Made by a program: the position numbers and the translations under genes
Source of the DNA: Loktanella sp. 3ANDIMAR09
GTDB taxonomy: Bacteria; Pseudomonadota; Alphaproteobacteria; Rhodobacterales; Rhodobacteraceae
Length of the DNA: 64,000 bases
Assembly: GCF_001420005.1 (NCBI RefSeq)
Contig: NZ_LJAK01000005.1
Coordinates: 186,001-250,000 of the forward strand
Reading direction: 5' to 3'
The notes under the pieces: generated by a model
What the model was told of the DNA's origin: nothing
What the model saw: the letters and a program-made list of their open reading frames with translations, nothing else
The model's database searches: none
Shown here: positions 30,822 through 39,325 of the stretch, in pieces
Position numbering within the stretch: the first letter of the stretch is position 1
Layout of the letters: each line of letters starts with the position of its first letter

Positions 30822-30850
30822 CAAAGAATAATTCCGAGGGCGGCTTTGAT

Positions 30851-30879
30851 TGTATATTTAACAGAGTCAGCGTAACCAA
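30851..30879 (-). promoter_or_regulatory. Candidate promoter for the indolepyruvate oxidoreductase gene
   Basis: On the reverse strand TTGGTT (30879-30874) and TATACA (30856-30851) are 17 bases apart in an AT-rich divergent gap. The predicted transcript starts near 30844 and crosses the TAGGTCA-N7-TGACCTA repeat before the start codon. Confidence 0.45.
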
Positions 30880-30919
30880 GTTTCAAACTACAAATAATTT
30901 AAGGCACTACGGGCGGGTC

Positions 30920-31828
30920 ATGGACTGGGATAAGCTTCGAATATTTCACGCGGTTGCAGATGCGGGGTCACTGACCCATGCAGGCGATGTCCTGCACCTG
31001 TCGCAATCGGCGGTCAGCCGCCAGATCCGCGCCCTCGAAGAGACGCTGAACACCACGCTTTTCCACCGTCACGCGCGCGGACTGATTCTCACCGAACAGG
31101 GTGAGCTGCTGTTCGATGCCACGAAATCCATGAACCGTCGCCTCGACGCGGCCGCCGCCCGCATTCGTGACAGCGAGGAAGAGGTGTTCGGGGAATTGCG
31201 CGTCACCACGACAACCGGTTTCGGCACCCTATGGCTCGCCCCGCGGCTGCCCAAACTCTACGAGATGTATCCCGACATCAAGATCGACCTGATGCTCGAG
31301 GAACGTGTATTGGATCTGCCCATGCGCGAGGCAGACGTCGCCATCCGCATGAAAGAGCCGTCACAGGCGGACCTGATCCGCAAACGTCTGATGAGCGTGC
31401 GGATGCGTCTGTATGCGACCCAGGCCTACCTCGACCAGCGCCGCCCGCTGGAAAACATCACCGACATTTCGAACCATCGTCTGATTTGCCAGCAACTGTC
31501 GTCGACCCAGGTCAGCGCCGGTGCCACGCTGATCCATCATCTGCTGTCCCACGAGGTGACGTCGATCTTTACGGTGAACAACTATTACGGCGTCCTGCAG
31601 GGCGTCATCAACAATCTGGGCGTCGGTGTCCTGCCTGACTACGTGGTGCAGGATTTCCCCCACCTCGTGCGTTGCCTGCCATCCCTCGAAAGCGGCGAGG
31701 TCCCCGTATTCCTCGCCTACCCCGAGGAATTGCGGCAGTCGAAACGGATCATGGCGTTTCGCGATTTCGTGCAGGATGAAATTTTTGCCCACCGCAGATC
31801 ACTGGCAGAGCTGGGGCGCGACGACTAA
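30920..31828 (+). CDS. LysR-family transcriptional regulator
   Basis: A 302-residue LysR-type regulator with an N-terminal helix-turn-helix (about residues 1-62; AGDVLHLSQSAVSRQIRALEE is the recognition region) and a C-terminal effector-binding domain of two alpha/beta lobes. It diverges from the indolepyruvate oxidoreductase gene, and the 146-base gap between them contains a perfect inverted repeat, so control of that enzyme and of itself is the simplest model. The co-inducer is unknown. The candidate small RNA follows about 100 bases after the stop. Confidence 0.9.
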   Translation: MDWDKLRIFHAVADAGSLTHAGDVLHLSQSAVSRQIRALEETLNTTLFHRHARGLILTEQGELLFDATKSMNRRLDAAAARIRDSEEEVFGELRVTTTTGFGTLWLAPRLPKLYEMYPDIKIDLMLEERVLDLPMREADVAIRMKEPSQADLIRKRLMSVRMRLYATQAYLDQRRPLENITDISNHRLICQQLSSTQVSAGATLIHHLLSHEVTSIFTVNNYYGVLQGVINNLGVGVLPDYVVQDFPHLVRCLPSLESGEVPVFLAYPEELRQSKRIMAFRDFVQDEIFAHRRSLAELGRDD

Positions 31829-31895
31829 ACCCCAGCGAGTGTTGCGCCATGCACGCATCACATAGCGGGTCTGCACGCGCGCGCATGGTTTTTTC

Positions 31896-31924
31896 TTGAT
31901 CGCTTAATCCTTGCGCCCTATCTG
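31896..31924 (+). promoter_or_regulatory. Promoter of the candidate small RNA
   Basis: TTGATC (31896-31901) and TATCTG (31919-31924) are separated by exactly 17 bases. The predicted start, about seven bases downstream near 31931, coincides with the base of the first RNA stem. Confidence 0.55.
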
Positions 31925-31930
31925 CTGAAA

Positions 31931-32009
31931 CAGAGGCAAAAACATCATTTGGTGTGCCTCTACCTCCCTGTTGGACTGCGCCGGGCCTTTGTGCCCGGCA
32001 TTTTTTTTG
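31931..32009 (+). ncRNA. Candidate trans-acting small RNA upstream of purL
   Basis: About 79 nt with the architecture of a bacterial regulatory RNA. A stem AGAGGCA (31932-31938) pairs with TGCCTCT (31955-31961) around a 16-nt loop. A single-stranded stretch carrying CCTCCC (31963-31968), complementary to Shine-Dalgarno sequences, comes next. It ends in a strong terminator, GCCGGGC (31980-31986) / GCCCGGC (31993-31999) followed by eight T. A spaced promoter lies directly upstream. No ORF of note is inside. Pyrimidine-rich anti-SD motifs are known in Rhodobacter sRNAs, but I cannot name the family from memory. A purL leader is less likely because the terminator ends about 80 bases before purL. 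Confidence 0.65.
31980..32008 (+). terminator. Rho-independent terminator of the candidate sRNA
   Basis: Stem GCCGGGC/GCCCGGC with loop CTTTGT, then ATTTTTTTT. It is 150 bases past the lysR stop and so fits a separate short transcript better than the lysR mRNA, though it could serve both. Confidence 0.88.
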
Positions 32010-32091
32010 GCTGAAGCACGGCCCAAGGATCGCCTTCCCCTTCGTCCACGCCTCCCCTAAAAGGCACAGAACAGCTCGTGGGGAATCTTTT

Positions 32092-34251
32092 ATGTCCGAT
32101 CCGATCATCACCGCCGACGTCATCGCAGCACACGGGTTTTCGCCCGACGAATGGCAGGAGGTGCTGAAAATCCTCGGGCGCGATCCGACGTTTACGGAAA
32201 TGGGCATCTTTTCCGCGATGTGGAACGAACATTGTTCCTACAAGTCATCCAAACGCTGGCTGCGCACCCTGCCCACCACCGGCCCTCAGGTCATTTGTGG
32301 TCCTGGCGAAAACGCGGGCGTCGTGGATATCGGCGACGGTCAGGCTGTGGTGTTCAAGATGGAAAGCCACAATCACCCATCCTACATCGAACCCTATCAG
32401 GGTGCGGCCACTGGCGTTGGCGGCATCCTGCGCGATGTTTTCACCATGGGTGCCCGCCCCATCGCCGCGATGAATTCGCTGTCCTTTGGCGAACCCAGCC
32501 ACCCCAAGACGAAATCGCTGGTCAGCGGTGTCGTGGCGGGTGTCGGTGGCTATGGCAATTGTTTCGGCGTGCCCACTGTCGGCGGCGAAGTCCGCTTTGA
32601 CAAATCCTACAACGGCAACTGCCTTGTGAACGCATTTGCGGCCGGGCTCGCTGACGCGGACAAGATCTTCTACTCCGCAGCTTCGGGCGTCGGGATGCCC
32701 GTCGTCTATCTGGGGGCCAAAACCGGCCGCGACGGCGTGGGCGGTGCCACCATGGCAAGCGCCGAATTCGACGACACGATCGAGGACAAGCGCCCCACCG
32801 TGCAGGTTGGCGACCCCTTCACCGAAAAGCGCCTGATGGAAGCGACGCTGGAACTGATGGCCACGGGGGCCGTGATTTCCATTCAGGACATGGGGGCCGC
32901 CGGCCTGACCTGTTCCGCGGTCGAGATGGGCGACAAGGGCGGTTTGGGCGTCAAGCTCAACCTCGAGGACGTGCCACAACGCGAAACCGGCATGACCGCG
33001 TACGAGATGATGCTGTCGGAATCCCAGGAACGGATGCTGATGGTGCTCAAACCAGAGCTGGAGGCAGAGGCCCGCGCGGTTTTTGTCAAATGGGACCTCG
33101 ATTTCGCCATCGTGGGCGAAACCATTGCAGAGGACCGGTTCCTGATCCTCCACAACGGCGAGGTAAAGGCCGACCTGCCGCTCTCCAAGCTGTCGTCCAC
33201 AGCCCCCGAATACGACCGCCCATGGGAAGAAACGCCTGCCGCCGCACCCGTGGGTGACGTGCCGCAGGTCGACCCGATCGACGGTCTGCGCAGCCTGATC
33301 GGCAGCCCGAACTACGCCAGCAAGGCGTGGGTCTATGAACAATACGACAGTCAGGTGATGGCCGATACGCTGCGCACCCCCGGCGCAGGGTCAGGCATCA
33401 TCCGCGTACACGGCACGCAAAAGGCGCTGGCCTTCACCTCTGACGTGACGCCGCGCTATGTTTTTGCAAACCCCTATCAGGGTGGCGCACAGGCTGTGGC
33501 AGAGGCCTATCGTAACCTGACTGCCGTGGGTGCCACACCACTGGCGACCACCGACAACATGAACTTTGGCAATCCCGAAAAACCCCGGATCATGGGCCAG
33601 TTCGTCGGTGCCATCAAAGGTATCGGGGACGCCGTCAAGGCGCTGGACATGCCCATCGTGTCGGGCAACGTGTCGCTGTACAACGAAACCGACGGAAAAG
33701 GCATTCTGCCCACGCCGACCATCGGCGCTGTCGGCCTGATTGCGGATTACACGCAGGCCATCACAGGTCAGCCGGAATCCGGTCACATGCTGCTGCTGCT
33801 GGGCGAAACGGCAGGTCATATGGGCCAGACCGCGCTGCTGGCCGAACACCTGGGCCGCGTCGAAGGCGATGCACCCACGGTTGATCTGGCGGCCGAACGC
33901 GCGCATGGCAATTTCATCCGTGCCAACCGCAGCGCCATCACGGCCTGTACCGACCTGTCGGACGGCGGGCTTGCGCTTGCGGCATTCGAAATGGCGGTGG
34001 CAGCCGATGTCGGCATCACCGTCGAAACCGATGACACCGTGCAGTTGTTTGCAGAGGATCAGGCGCGTTATCTGATCGCCGCGTCCTTTGACGGTGCAGA
34101 GGCATTGTTTGCGGCTGCAGACGCCGCTGGCGTGCCGCTTTCCCGCGTGGGTCATGCCGGCGGCAGCGACGTCACATTCGGCGCGTCCAGTGCACCGCTG
34201 GCCGATCTTGCAGCGGTCTATCACGGGGCCTTTGCCAGCCATCTGACCTGA
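32092..34251 (+). CDS. purL: Phosphoribosylformylglycinamidine synthase II
   Basis: Fourth step of purine synthesis: ATP-dependent conversion of FGAR to FGAM, working with PurQ and PurS. The 719-residue small-type PurL has two AIR-synthase-like halves. Early motifs are [21 protein letters not shown] (first part at about 37-50) and [21 protein letters not shown] follows, the second half has [12 protein letters not shown], and a conserved TDLSDGGLA sits near the C-terminus. The start at 32092 gives the usual MSDPIIT N-terminus with GGGGAA upstream; an in-frame extension reads back through the sRNA region and is rejected. purQ/purS are not in the window. Confidence 0.97.
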   Translation: MSDPIITADVIAAHGFSPDEWQEVLKILGRDPTFTEMGIFSAMWNEHCSYKSSKRWLRTLPTTGPQVICGPGENAGVVDIGDGQAVVFKMESHNHPSYIEPYQGAATGVGGILRDVFTMGARPIAAMNSLSFGEPSHPKTKSLVSGVVAGVGGYGNCFGVPTVGGEVRFDKSYNGNCLVNAFAAGLADADKIFYSAASGVGMPVVYLGAKTGRDGVGGATMASAEFDDTIEDKRPTVQVGDPFTEKRLMEATLELMATGAVISIQDMGAAGLTCSAVEMGDKGGLGVKLNLEDVPQRETGMTAYEMMLSESQERMLMVLKPELEAEARAVFVKWDLDFAIVGETIAEDRFLILHNGEVKADLPLSKLSSTAPEYDRPWEETPAAAPVGDVPQVDPIDGLRSLIGSPNYASKAWVYEQYDSQVMADTLRTPGAGSGIIRVHGTQKALAFTSDVTPRYVFANPYQGGAQAVAEAYRNLTAVGATPLATTDNMNFGNPEKPRIMGQFVGAIKGIGDAVKALDMPIVSGNVSLYNETDGKGILPTPTIGAVGLIADYTQAITGQPESGHMLLLLGETAGHMGQTALLAEHLGRVEGDAPTVDLAAERAHGNFIRANRSAITACTDLSDGGLALAAFEMAVAADVGITVETDDTVQLFAEDQARYLIAASFDGAEALFAAADAAGVPLSRVGHAGGSDVTFGASSAPLADLAAVYHGAFASHLT

Positions 34252-34261
34252 TCCCGCGCTG

Positions 34262-34287
34262 CCGCGGCGCTGACAAACGCGCCGCGG
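34262..34287 (+). terminator. GC-rich hairpin after purL
   Basis: CCGCGGCGC (34262-34270) and GCGCCGCGG (34279-34287) make a perfect 9-bp stem with an 8-base loop 10 bases after the purL stop. No T tract follows, so it may stabilise the mRNA end or attenuate read-through into bolA rather than terminate fully. Confidence 0.45.
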
Positions 34288-34357
34288 GACACACACTGGC
34301 CCTTGCCCCCGCTGCGGCGCGTTCATAGGTTATGCAAAAGCCTGCAAGGAGCCGACA

Positions 34358-34594
34358 ATGCCCATCACAGCCCACGAAATCGAAGCCCTGATCCGCGCGG
34401 AATTCCCCGACGCCAGGATTACGGTGCAGGGTGACGATGGCGCACATTTCGCAGCCGAAGTGGTCGATGCCAGTTTTGCCGGCAAAAATCGCGTGCAGCA
34501 GCAACGCGCCGTCTATGCCGCCCTCAAGGGCAAGATGGATGGCAGCAACGGCGAGCTGCATGCCCTCGCCCTGACCACACGCGCACCAGATTGA
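34358..34594 (+). CDS. BolA/IbaG-family iron-sulfur co-chaperone
   Basis: A 78-residue BolA-family protein. It has the class II KH-like fold signature: [30 protein letters not shown] includes the conserved histidine and the phi-x-G-K-x-R-x-x-x-H-like loop in BolA2/IbaG form. These proteins bind [2Fe-2S] clusters together with CGFS monothiol glutaredoxins. That fits the next gene, grxD, 53 bases downstream. AAGGAG stands upstream of the ATG. Confidence 0.9.
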   Translation: MPITAHEIEALIRAEFPDARITVQGDDGAHFAAEVVDASFAGKNRVQQQRAVYAALKGKMDGSNGELHALALTTRAPD

Positions 34595-34647
34595 TCCGCG
34601 CGCAAATTTTCGCAGAAAATTTGATCCCCTTCAAAAAGGACCAGACC

Positions 34648-35007
34648 ATGACCGCCGAAGACCAAATCAAGCAAACCGTCACCAGCAACGACGTCGTCCT
34701 GTTCATGAAGGGCACGAAAACGATGCCGCAGTGCGGTTTTTCCAGCCGCGTCGCCGGTGTGCTGAACTTTATGGGCATCGAATACACCGACGTGAACGTG
34801 TTGGCCGATGACGGCGTGCGTCAGGGCATCAAGGATTATTCCGACTGGCCGACGATCCCGCAGCTTTACGTCAAGGGCGAATTCGTCGGCGGTTGCGATA
34901 TCATCACCGAAATGACGCTTTCGGGTGAACTCGATACCTTGCTCACCGAAAATGACATCGCGTTTGACAAGGCCGCTGCCGACAAGATCCGCGAAGCCAA
35001 CGCCTGA
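34648..35007 (+). CDS. grxD: Monothiol glutaredoxin, Grx4 type
   Basis: A 119-residue CGFS glutaredoxin that carries a glutathione-ligated [2Fe-2S] cluster and delivers it to target proteins with BolA partners. The thioredoxin fold has [15 protein letters not shown] with the CGFS active site at about residue 30, the cis-Pro segment [19 protein letters not shown], and a helical tail. The ATG at 34648 is chosen because AAAAAGGA precedes it; the longer frame from 34591 starts inside the bolA stop region. A strong terminator follows at 35055. Confidence 0.95.
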   Translation: MTAEDQIKQTVTSNDVVLFMKGTKTMPQCGFSSRVAGVLNFMGIEYTDVNVLADDGVRQGIKDYSDWPTIPQLYVKGEFVGGCDIITEMTLSGELDTLLTENDIAFDKAAADKIREANA

Positions 35008-35054
35008 CCCTCAGGCCACGCGCCCGTCAATCGGTGCGTATTCAGGCAGGCATG

Positions 35055-35082
35055 GGCCGACCCTAGGACGGGTCGGCCTTTT
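35055..35082 (+). terminator. Rho-independent terminator of grxD
   Basis: Perfect 9-bp stem GGCCGACCC/GGGTCGGCC (35055-35063 and 35070-35078), loop TAGGAC, then TTTT. It overlaps the last codons and stop of the convergent zapA, so the hairpin sequence doubles as coding DNA on the other strand. Confidence 0.85.
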
Positions 35083-35458
35083 GCGTGTTATCCAGCGAAT
35101 CTGCCAATGCCTCGGCGCGGGCCGCGATCTCGGCAAAGGCATCGGTCACCTCGGCTGGGATGACCGGCACCTCGATCCGCTCGGCCGGGCGTGATTGGGC
35201 TTCGGCAAACTGGGCCTGCAGGCCTTCCAGTTCCAACTCGACCTCGCGCAGACGTTCTGCGATCCCGGCGGTCCGGTCGGCCAGCATCAGCCCTGACATC
35301 AGCAGCATACGGGATTCAGGCATGCGCCCGATCTGGTTCGACAGATGCTGCGCCTCTTCGTCCAGCATGGCAGAGGCCGTGCGCAGGAAATGTTCCTCGC
35401 CGTCCTGACAGGCCACTTCGAACACGCGGCCACCGATCGTGATCTCGACTTGCGGCAT
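35063..35458 (-). CDS. zapA: Cell division protein ZapA
   Basis: FtsZ-ring-associated protein that crosslinks FtsZ filaments at midcell. The 131-residue chain begins MPQVEITIGGRVFEVACQDG, the standard ZapA globular head, with EEHFLRTASAMLDEE next, then a long amphipathic C-terminal helix suited to tetrameric coiled coil. It lies two bases downstream of a coiled-coil gene on the same strand, and the pair is divergent from transketolase. Its 3' end overlaps the grxD terminator. A 6S RNA gene, often near zapA in other bacteria, was looked for and not found in the short 3' gap. Confidence 0.92.
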   Translation of the reverse strand: MPQVEITIGGRVFEVACQDGEEHFLRTASAMLDEEAQHLSNQIGRMPESRMLLMSGLMLADRTAGIAERLREVELELEGLQAQFAEAQSRPAERIEVPVIPAEVTDAFAEIAARAEALADSLDNTQKADPS

Positions 35459-35460
35459 GA

Positions 35461-35910
35461 TCAGCCCTCCTGTTGCAATGCAGGTTTCAACTCGCCCAAC
35501 AAGGCGGCCACCTCGGCTGCTTCGGCCGCACGATCAGCCTGCAGCGCCTCGACCTCTGCGATCAGCGCGCGATTTATATCAGCCGCATCGGGCACACCGT
35601 CCATCGCGGCCTGCCGCAGCGCATCCGCCTCTTCGCGCAGATCGGCATTCGCGGCGCGCAGGCGCTGCAAGGCGCCGTCCAGCTCTGTCATGCGGTCGGC
35701 ATGTGCGGCGACCTCGGCCTCCAGCTTGGCGATCTTGTCGTCCTGACGCGCCTTGAGTGCAGCGACCCGGTCCTCGAGGGCTGCATTCGCAGCCTGCTGC
35801 GTGGCCAGTTGCGCCCGCAAGTCAGATTGGCCCGCCTGTTCGCCGACATGGGATCTGATCCGGTCCAATGCCGTATTGATCCGGTATTCCAAGCTCTTGA
35901 GATCGTTCAT
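35461..35910 (-). CDS. Coiled-coil protein paired with ZapA
   Basis: A 149-residue protein that is helical almost throughout. Residues about 25-100 follow a heptad-like Ala/Leu/Glu/Arg pattern (VAALKARQDDKIAKLEAEV) typical of a long coiled coil, with no signal peptide or membrane span. The stop is two bases from the zapA start, so the two proteins are almost certainly made together. By analogy with the ZapA-ZapB pair of enterobacteria it could be a ZapB-like partner of the division ring. That is inference from position and shape, not from recognised homology. Confidence 0.7.
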   Translation of the reverse strand: MNDLKSLEYRINTALDRIRSHVGEQAGQSDLRAQLATQQAANAALEDRVAALKARQDDKIAKLEAEVAAHADRMTELDGALQRLRAANADLREEADALRQAAMDGVPDAADINRALIAEVEALQADRAAEAAEVAALLGELKPALQQEG

Positions 35911-36060
35911 CTCTTCAACGGTCCTTTATCACACGATTCGGCGTTGTTCCGCGCCAAACCCTAAGTCATCGGTCGCATCCACACAAATGGCGCGCTTGAA
36001 TTGACCGGTTCGCCTGATATGACACGACCAACTTTGTTTTGCACCCGTCAGGAACACCAC

Positions 36061-38076
36061 ATGGATATCGAAACCCTCAAGTCCGCACATCCCACCCATT
36101 GGAAAAAGGCCGCAGCGATCCGCGCGCTGACCCTTGATGCCGTGGCCGGCGCGAACTCGGGCCATTCCGGCATGCCGATGGGCATGGCCGACGTGGCGAC
36201 CGTGTTGTTCGAAAAGCATCTGAATTTCGACCCCAAGACACCGCATTGGCCCGACCGCGACCGTTTCATCCTGTCCGCCGGTCACGGCTCGATGCTGCTG
36301 TATTCGCTGCTGCACCTGACGGGCTATGCTGATTTCCCGCTGGAGCAGATCAAGAACTTTCGCCAGTGGGGGGCCTATACCGCTGGCCACCCCGAATACG
36401 GCCATGGCGCCGGCGTCGAGGTCACGACCGGACCATTGGGTCAGGGCATTTCCAATGCCGTAGGCTTTGCCATCGCAGAGGCCCATCAGCGCGCCGTCTG
36501 GGGCGACAAGATCGTCAACCACTACACCTATGTCATGGCCGGTGACGGCTGCCTGATGGAAGGCATCAGCCAAGAGGCCATCGGCCTTGCCGGGATGCAG
36601 GAACTCGGCCACCTCATCGTGTTCTTCGACAACAACGACATCACCATCGACGGGCATGTGGGCATCGCCGACATCACTGACCAGACCGCACGCTTTGCGG
36701 CCTCCGGCTGGCATGTGCTGTCCATCGACGGTCATGACCCCGACGCAATCGACGCAGCCATCATCGCGGCCAAGGCCGATCCGCGCCCGTCCATGATCGC
36801 CTGCAAGACCCATATCGCACTGGGTCATGCCGCACAGGACACGTCCAAAGGTCACGGTGCCCTGACCGATCCCGCCCAGCTGACCGACGCCAAGCAGGTC
36901 TACGACTGGCCCTACGGCCCCTATGAGGTGCCCGCCGAAGTCAAGAAACAATGGGAAGACATGGCGACCCGCGGCCAGAGCGCCCATGCCGCATGGCACG
37001 ACCGTTTTGCCAAACTGTCAGACGCCAAGCAAAAGGAATTCACCCGCGCCTATGACCTCGAGGCCCCGAAAAAGCTTGCTTCGACCATTCGCGCGTTCAA
37101 GAAACAGGCCACAGAAACACTGCCCAAGGTCGCGACCCGCAAGGCGTCGGAAAACGTGCTCGAGGTGATCAACCCGATCATGCCCGAAACCATCGGCGGC
37201 TCTGCCGATCTGACCGGGTCCAACAACACGAAATCCTCCGACATGGGCGTGTTCAGCCCTGCCAACCGCAAGGGTCGCTATATCCACTTTGGCATCCGCG
37301 AACACGGCATGGCCGCGGCGATGAACGGCATGGTCCTGCACGGCGGCGTGCGACCCTACGGCGGCACTTTCATGTGCTTTACCGATTACGCCCGCGGTGC
37401 GATGCGCCTGTCGGCGCTGATGGCGGTGCCTGCGGTCTATGTGATGACCCACGACAGCATCGGTCTGGGCGAGGACGGCCCGACCCATCAGCCGGTCGAA
37501 CATCTGTCGATGCTGCGCGCCACACCGAACACCTACGTGTTCCGCCCTGCCGACACGGTCGAAACCGCCGAGGCCTGGGAACTGGCGCTGACGGACACGA
37601 AAACACCCTCTGTCCTGGCGCTGTCACGGCAGAACCTGCCCGCCGTCCGGACAGAACACAAAACCAAGAACCTGACGGCCTTTGGCGGCTACGTGCTGGC
37701 CGAGGCCGAGGGCAAGCGCCGCGTGATCCTGATCGCCACCGGATCCGAGGTGCATCTGGCCATGCAGGCACGCGACGCACTCCAGGCCGAAGGGATCGGC
37801 ACGCGCGTGGTCTCCATGCCCTGCATGGAATTGTTCATGCAGCAGGACGAGGCCTATCGCCGCCGCGTGCTGCCCGCAGGCCCCGCCCGCGTTGCGGTCG
37901 AGGCGGGCGTACGCCAGTCCTGGGACATGATCCTGATGGGTGAACGCGGTGCTGCGAAAAAATCCGCCTTTGTCGGCATGGACAGCTTTGGCGCCTCTGC
38001 CCCGGCCGAAGAGCTGTTCGAAAAATTCGGCATCACCGCCAAAGCCGTCGCCGCCGCCGCGCGCGACCTGCTTTAA
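36061..38076 (+). CDS. tkt: Transketolase
   Basis: Thiamine-diphosphate enzyme that exchanges two-carbon units between sugar phosphates in the pentose phosphate (and, in phototrophs, Calvin) pathway. A 671-residue full-length TKT. N-terminal motifs are [15 protein letters not shown] and the ThDP-binding [13 protein letters not shown] to FFDNND, and the middle contains [14 protein letters not shown] with the catalytic Glu. [15 protein letters not shown] supplies the substrate-binding His. The start at 36061 gives [14 protein letters not shown] with AGGAACACC upstream. It diverges from the coiled-coil/zapA pair and is followed by a terminator at 38084. Confidence 0.97.
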   Translation: MDIETLKSAHPTHWKKAAAIRALTLDAVAGANSGHSGMPMGMADVATVLFEKHLNFDPKTPHWPDRDRFILSAGHGSMLLYSLLHLTGYADFPLEQIKNFRQWGAYTAGHPEYGHGAGVEVTTGPLGQGISNAVGFAIAEAHQRAVWGDKIVNHYTYVMAGDGCLMEGISQEAIGLAGMQELGHLIVFFDNNDITIDGHVGIADITDQTARFAASGWHVLSIDGHDPDAIDAAIIAAKADPRPSMIACKTHIALGHAAQDTSKGHGALTDPAQLTDAKQVYDWPYGPYEVPAEVKKQWEDMATRGQSAHAAWHDRFAKLSDAKQKEFTRAYDLEAPKKLASTIRAFKKQATETLPKVATRKASENVLEVINPIMPETIGGSADLTGSNNTKSSDMGVFSPANRKGRYIHFGIREHGMAAAMNGMVLHGGVRPYGGTFMCFTDYARGAMRLSALMAVPAVYVMTHDSIGLGEDGPTHQPVEHLSMLRATPNTYVFRPADTVETAEAWELALTDTKTPSVLALSRQNLPAVRTEHKTKNLTAFGGYVLAEAEGKRRVILIATGSEVHLAMQARDALQAEGIGTRVVSMPCMELFMQQDEAYRRRVLPAGPARVAVEAGVRQSWDMILMGERGAAKKSAFVGMDSFGASAPAEELFEKFGITAKAVAAAARDLL

Positions 38077-38083
38077 ACCGATC

Positions 38084-38119
38084 ACAGGGGGCCGCATCGC
38101 GCTGCCCCCTGTCTTCTTC
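38084..38119 (+). terminator. Terminator of transketolase
   Basis: ACAGGGGGC (38084-38092) pairs with GCCCCCTGT (38104-38112) across an 11-base loop and is followed by CTTCTTCT, which is T-rich but not a pure T run. It abuts repeat copy 2. Confidence 0.7.
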
Positions 38120-38151
38120 TGGTCAGAAATATCCGCCCCGCCGGCGAGGCG
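38113..38151 (-). repeat. 3'-UTR repeat element (copy 2)
   Basis: On the reverse strand, about 30 bases after the channel gene stop, a CGCCTCGCCGGCGGGGCG palindrome leads into GGATATTTCTGACCAGAAGA. The last 22 bases match copy 3 (50805-50826) at 21 positions, in the same position and orientation relative to a stop codon. Confidence 0.65.
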
Positions 38152-38181
38152 TCCCGCACTCACCGTCGGCAGGAGGCCCGA

Positions 38182-38943
38182 TCAGACAGCGCCATCCGTT
38201 TCAATATGCATGATCGTTCCGCAATGCTTGCAATGGCTTGCGTCGCGGTCGTGTTTCGTCAGCCCGCATTCGTCGCATTCGATCCGCACCTTGTTGGGGC
38301 GGAACAGCACCCGCGCGAGTTGCAGGAACAGTGTCACGCCAAAAATCATCACCACGACCGACAGCAACCGCCCCCACCAGCCCTGTGCCACGATGTCACC
38401 GAACCCCGTCGTGGTCAGTGTCGAGACCGTGAAATAAAACGCATCCGCATAATTGTTGATGGCATCGTTGACCTGCACCTGTGACGCATAGATCAGGCCC
38501 GTCATGACAAAAACGAAAACACCCAGATGGACGGTCGCCAGAAACACCTCTTCGTGGCGCCGGAAATAGTCGAAATCCCGTCTGAGCCTGCGCACCGTCT
38601 CATAACTCTTGAGCAGCCGCAGGGTGCGCAGCACGCGCAGGAACCCCAGCCCTTGGGCGAACAGAGGCCCCAGAAAACTGATGACCGCGATGATGTCCGC
38701 CCAGGTTGCCATCCGCGTCAGCGCCCGCCCCCAGCTGGGTGTAAGCCATGCGCGGATACAGAAATCCACCAGGATGATCGTCCCGAAAAACAGGTCTGCC
38801 GCGAAAATGACCGGCGACGACTCAAAGAAGGACGTGACGATCACATAAGCCAACGTCACCAGATCAAAGGCGAGCAGACCATAGCGAAACGCGACCGCGC
38901 GCGGGCTTTCACCTTTGTAGAGGTCGCGCAGCCACTCACGCAT
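38182..38943 (-). CDS. Voltage-gated-like potassium channel with C-terminal zinc ribbon
   Basis: A 253-residue membrane protein with six predicted spans. The fourth segment has regularly spaced arginines (RVLRTLRLLKSYETVRRLRR) like a voltage sensor. The pore loop TVSTLTTTGFGD is a variant of the TVGYGD potassium selectivity filter. The cytoplasmic tail ends with two Cys-x2-Cys knuckles (CDECG and CKHCG), a zinc-ribbon module not usual in bacterial Kv channels. The ATG at 38943 is preferred over a longer frame because the extension reads into the DoxX gene. It overlaps the DoxX end by eight bases. Confidence 0.82.
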   Translation of the reverse strand: MREWLRDLYKGESPRAVAFRYGLLAFDLVTLAYVIVTSFFESSPVIFAADLFFGTIILVDFCIRAWLTPSWGRALTRMATWADIIAVISFLGPLFAQGLGFLRVLRTLRLLKSYETVRRLRRDFDYFRRHEEVFLATVHLGVFVFVMTGLIYASQVQVNDAINNYADAFYFTVSTLTTTGFGDIVAQGWWGRLLSVVVMIFGVTLFLQLARVLFRPNKVRIECDECGLTKHDRDASHCKHCGTIMHIETDGAV

Positions 38944-39325
38944 GGGGATGATCCGGTTTCCAGGCCCAGGCACCTGACCCCGCCACCGCAAGCGCGAGAC
39001 AGCCCCCCGCAATGGCCCAGTTCTTGACGAATATGGTCAACTGCCACGGATCGTCCTGCGCGAGGAAAACCTGCAGATGGAAAAAACTGGTCACCGCGCA
39101 ATAAATGGCGGCCGTGACGGCAACCGGGCGCACCGCGATGCCCAGCCACAGGGCACCGCCGGCCAGCAGATTATAGGCCAGCGCAGGCCAGACCAGCCAG
39201 AACGGCAGGCCCGCAGCGACCAGCAACCCACCTGCGCCATCGGGCCCAAGCCCCTTGTTTACGGCGCCGCCGATCATCAAAAACCCGATCAGGAACCGGG
39301 CGATGAACAGGGCCGCATGTGTCAT
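38936..39325 (-). CDS. DoxX-family membrane protein
   Basis: A 129-residue four-span inner-membrane protein. The start MTHAALFIARFLIGFLMIGGAVNK and a second helix pair around GGALWLGIAVRPVAV match the DoxX/YphA family, whose members are linked to redox or respiratory stress but have no single proven reaction. The start at 39325 forms ATGA with the stop of the upstream DUF808 gene, and its end overlaps the channel gene. The three genes are therefore one tightly coupled membrane operon. Confidence 0.75.
   Translation of the reverse strand: MTHAALFIARFLIGFLMIGGAVNKGLGPDGAGGLLVAAGLPFWLVWPALAYNLLAGGALWLGIAVRPVAVTAAIYCAVTSFFHLQVFLAQDDPWQLTIFVKNWAIAGGCLALAVAGSGAWAWKPDHPHA

Noticed and set aside
35008-35062. 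6S RNA gene expected near zapA
   Set aside because: The gap is only 55 bases and filled by the grxD terminator; no 6S-like fold was found.
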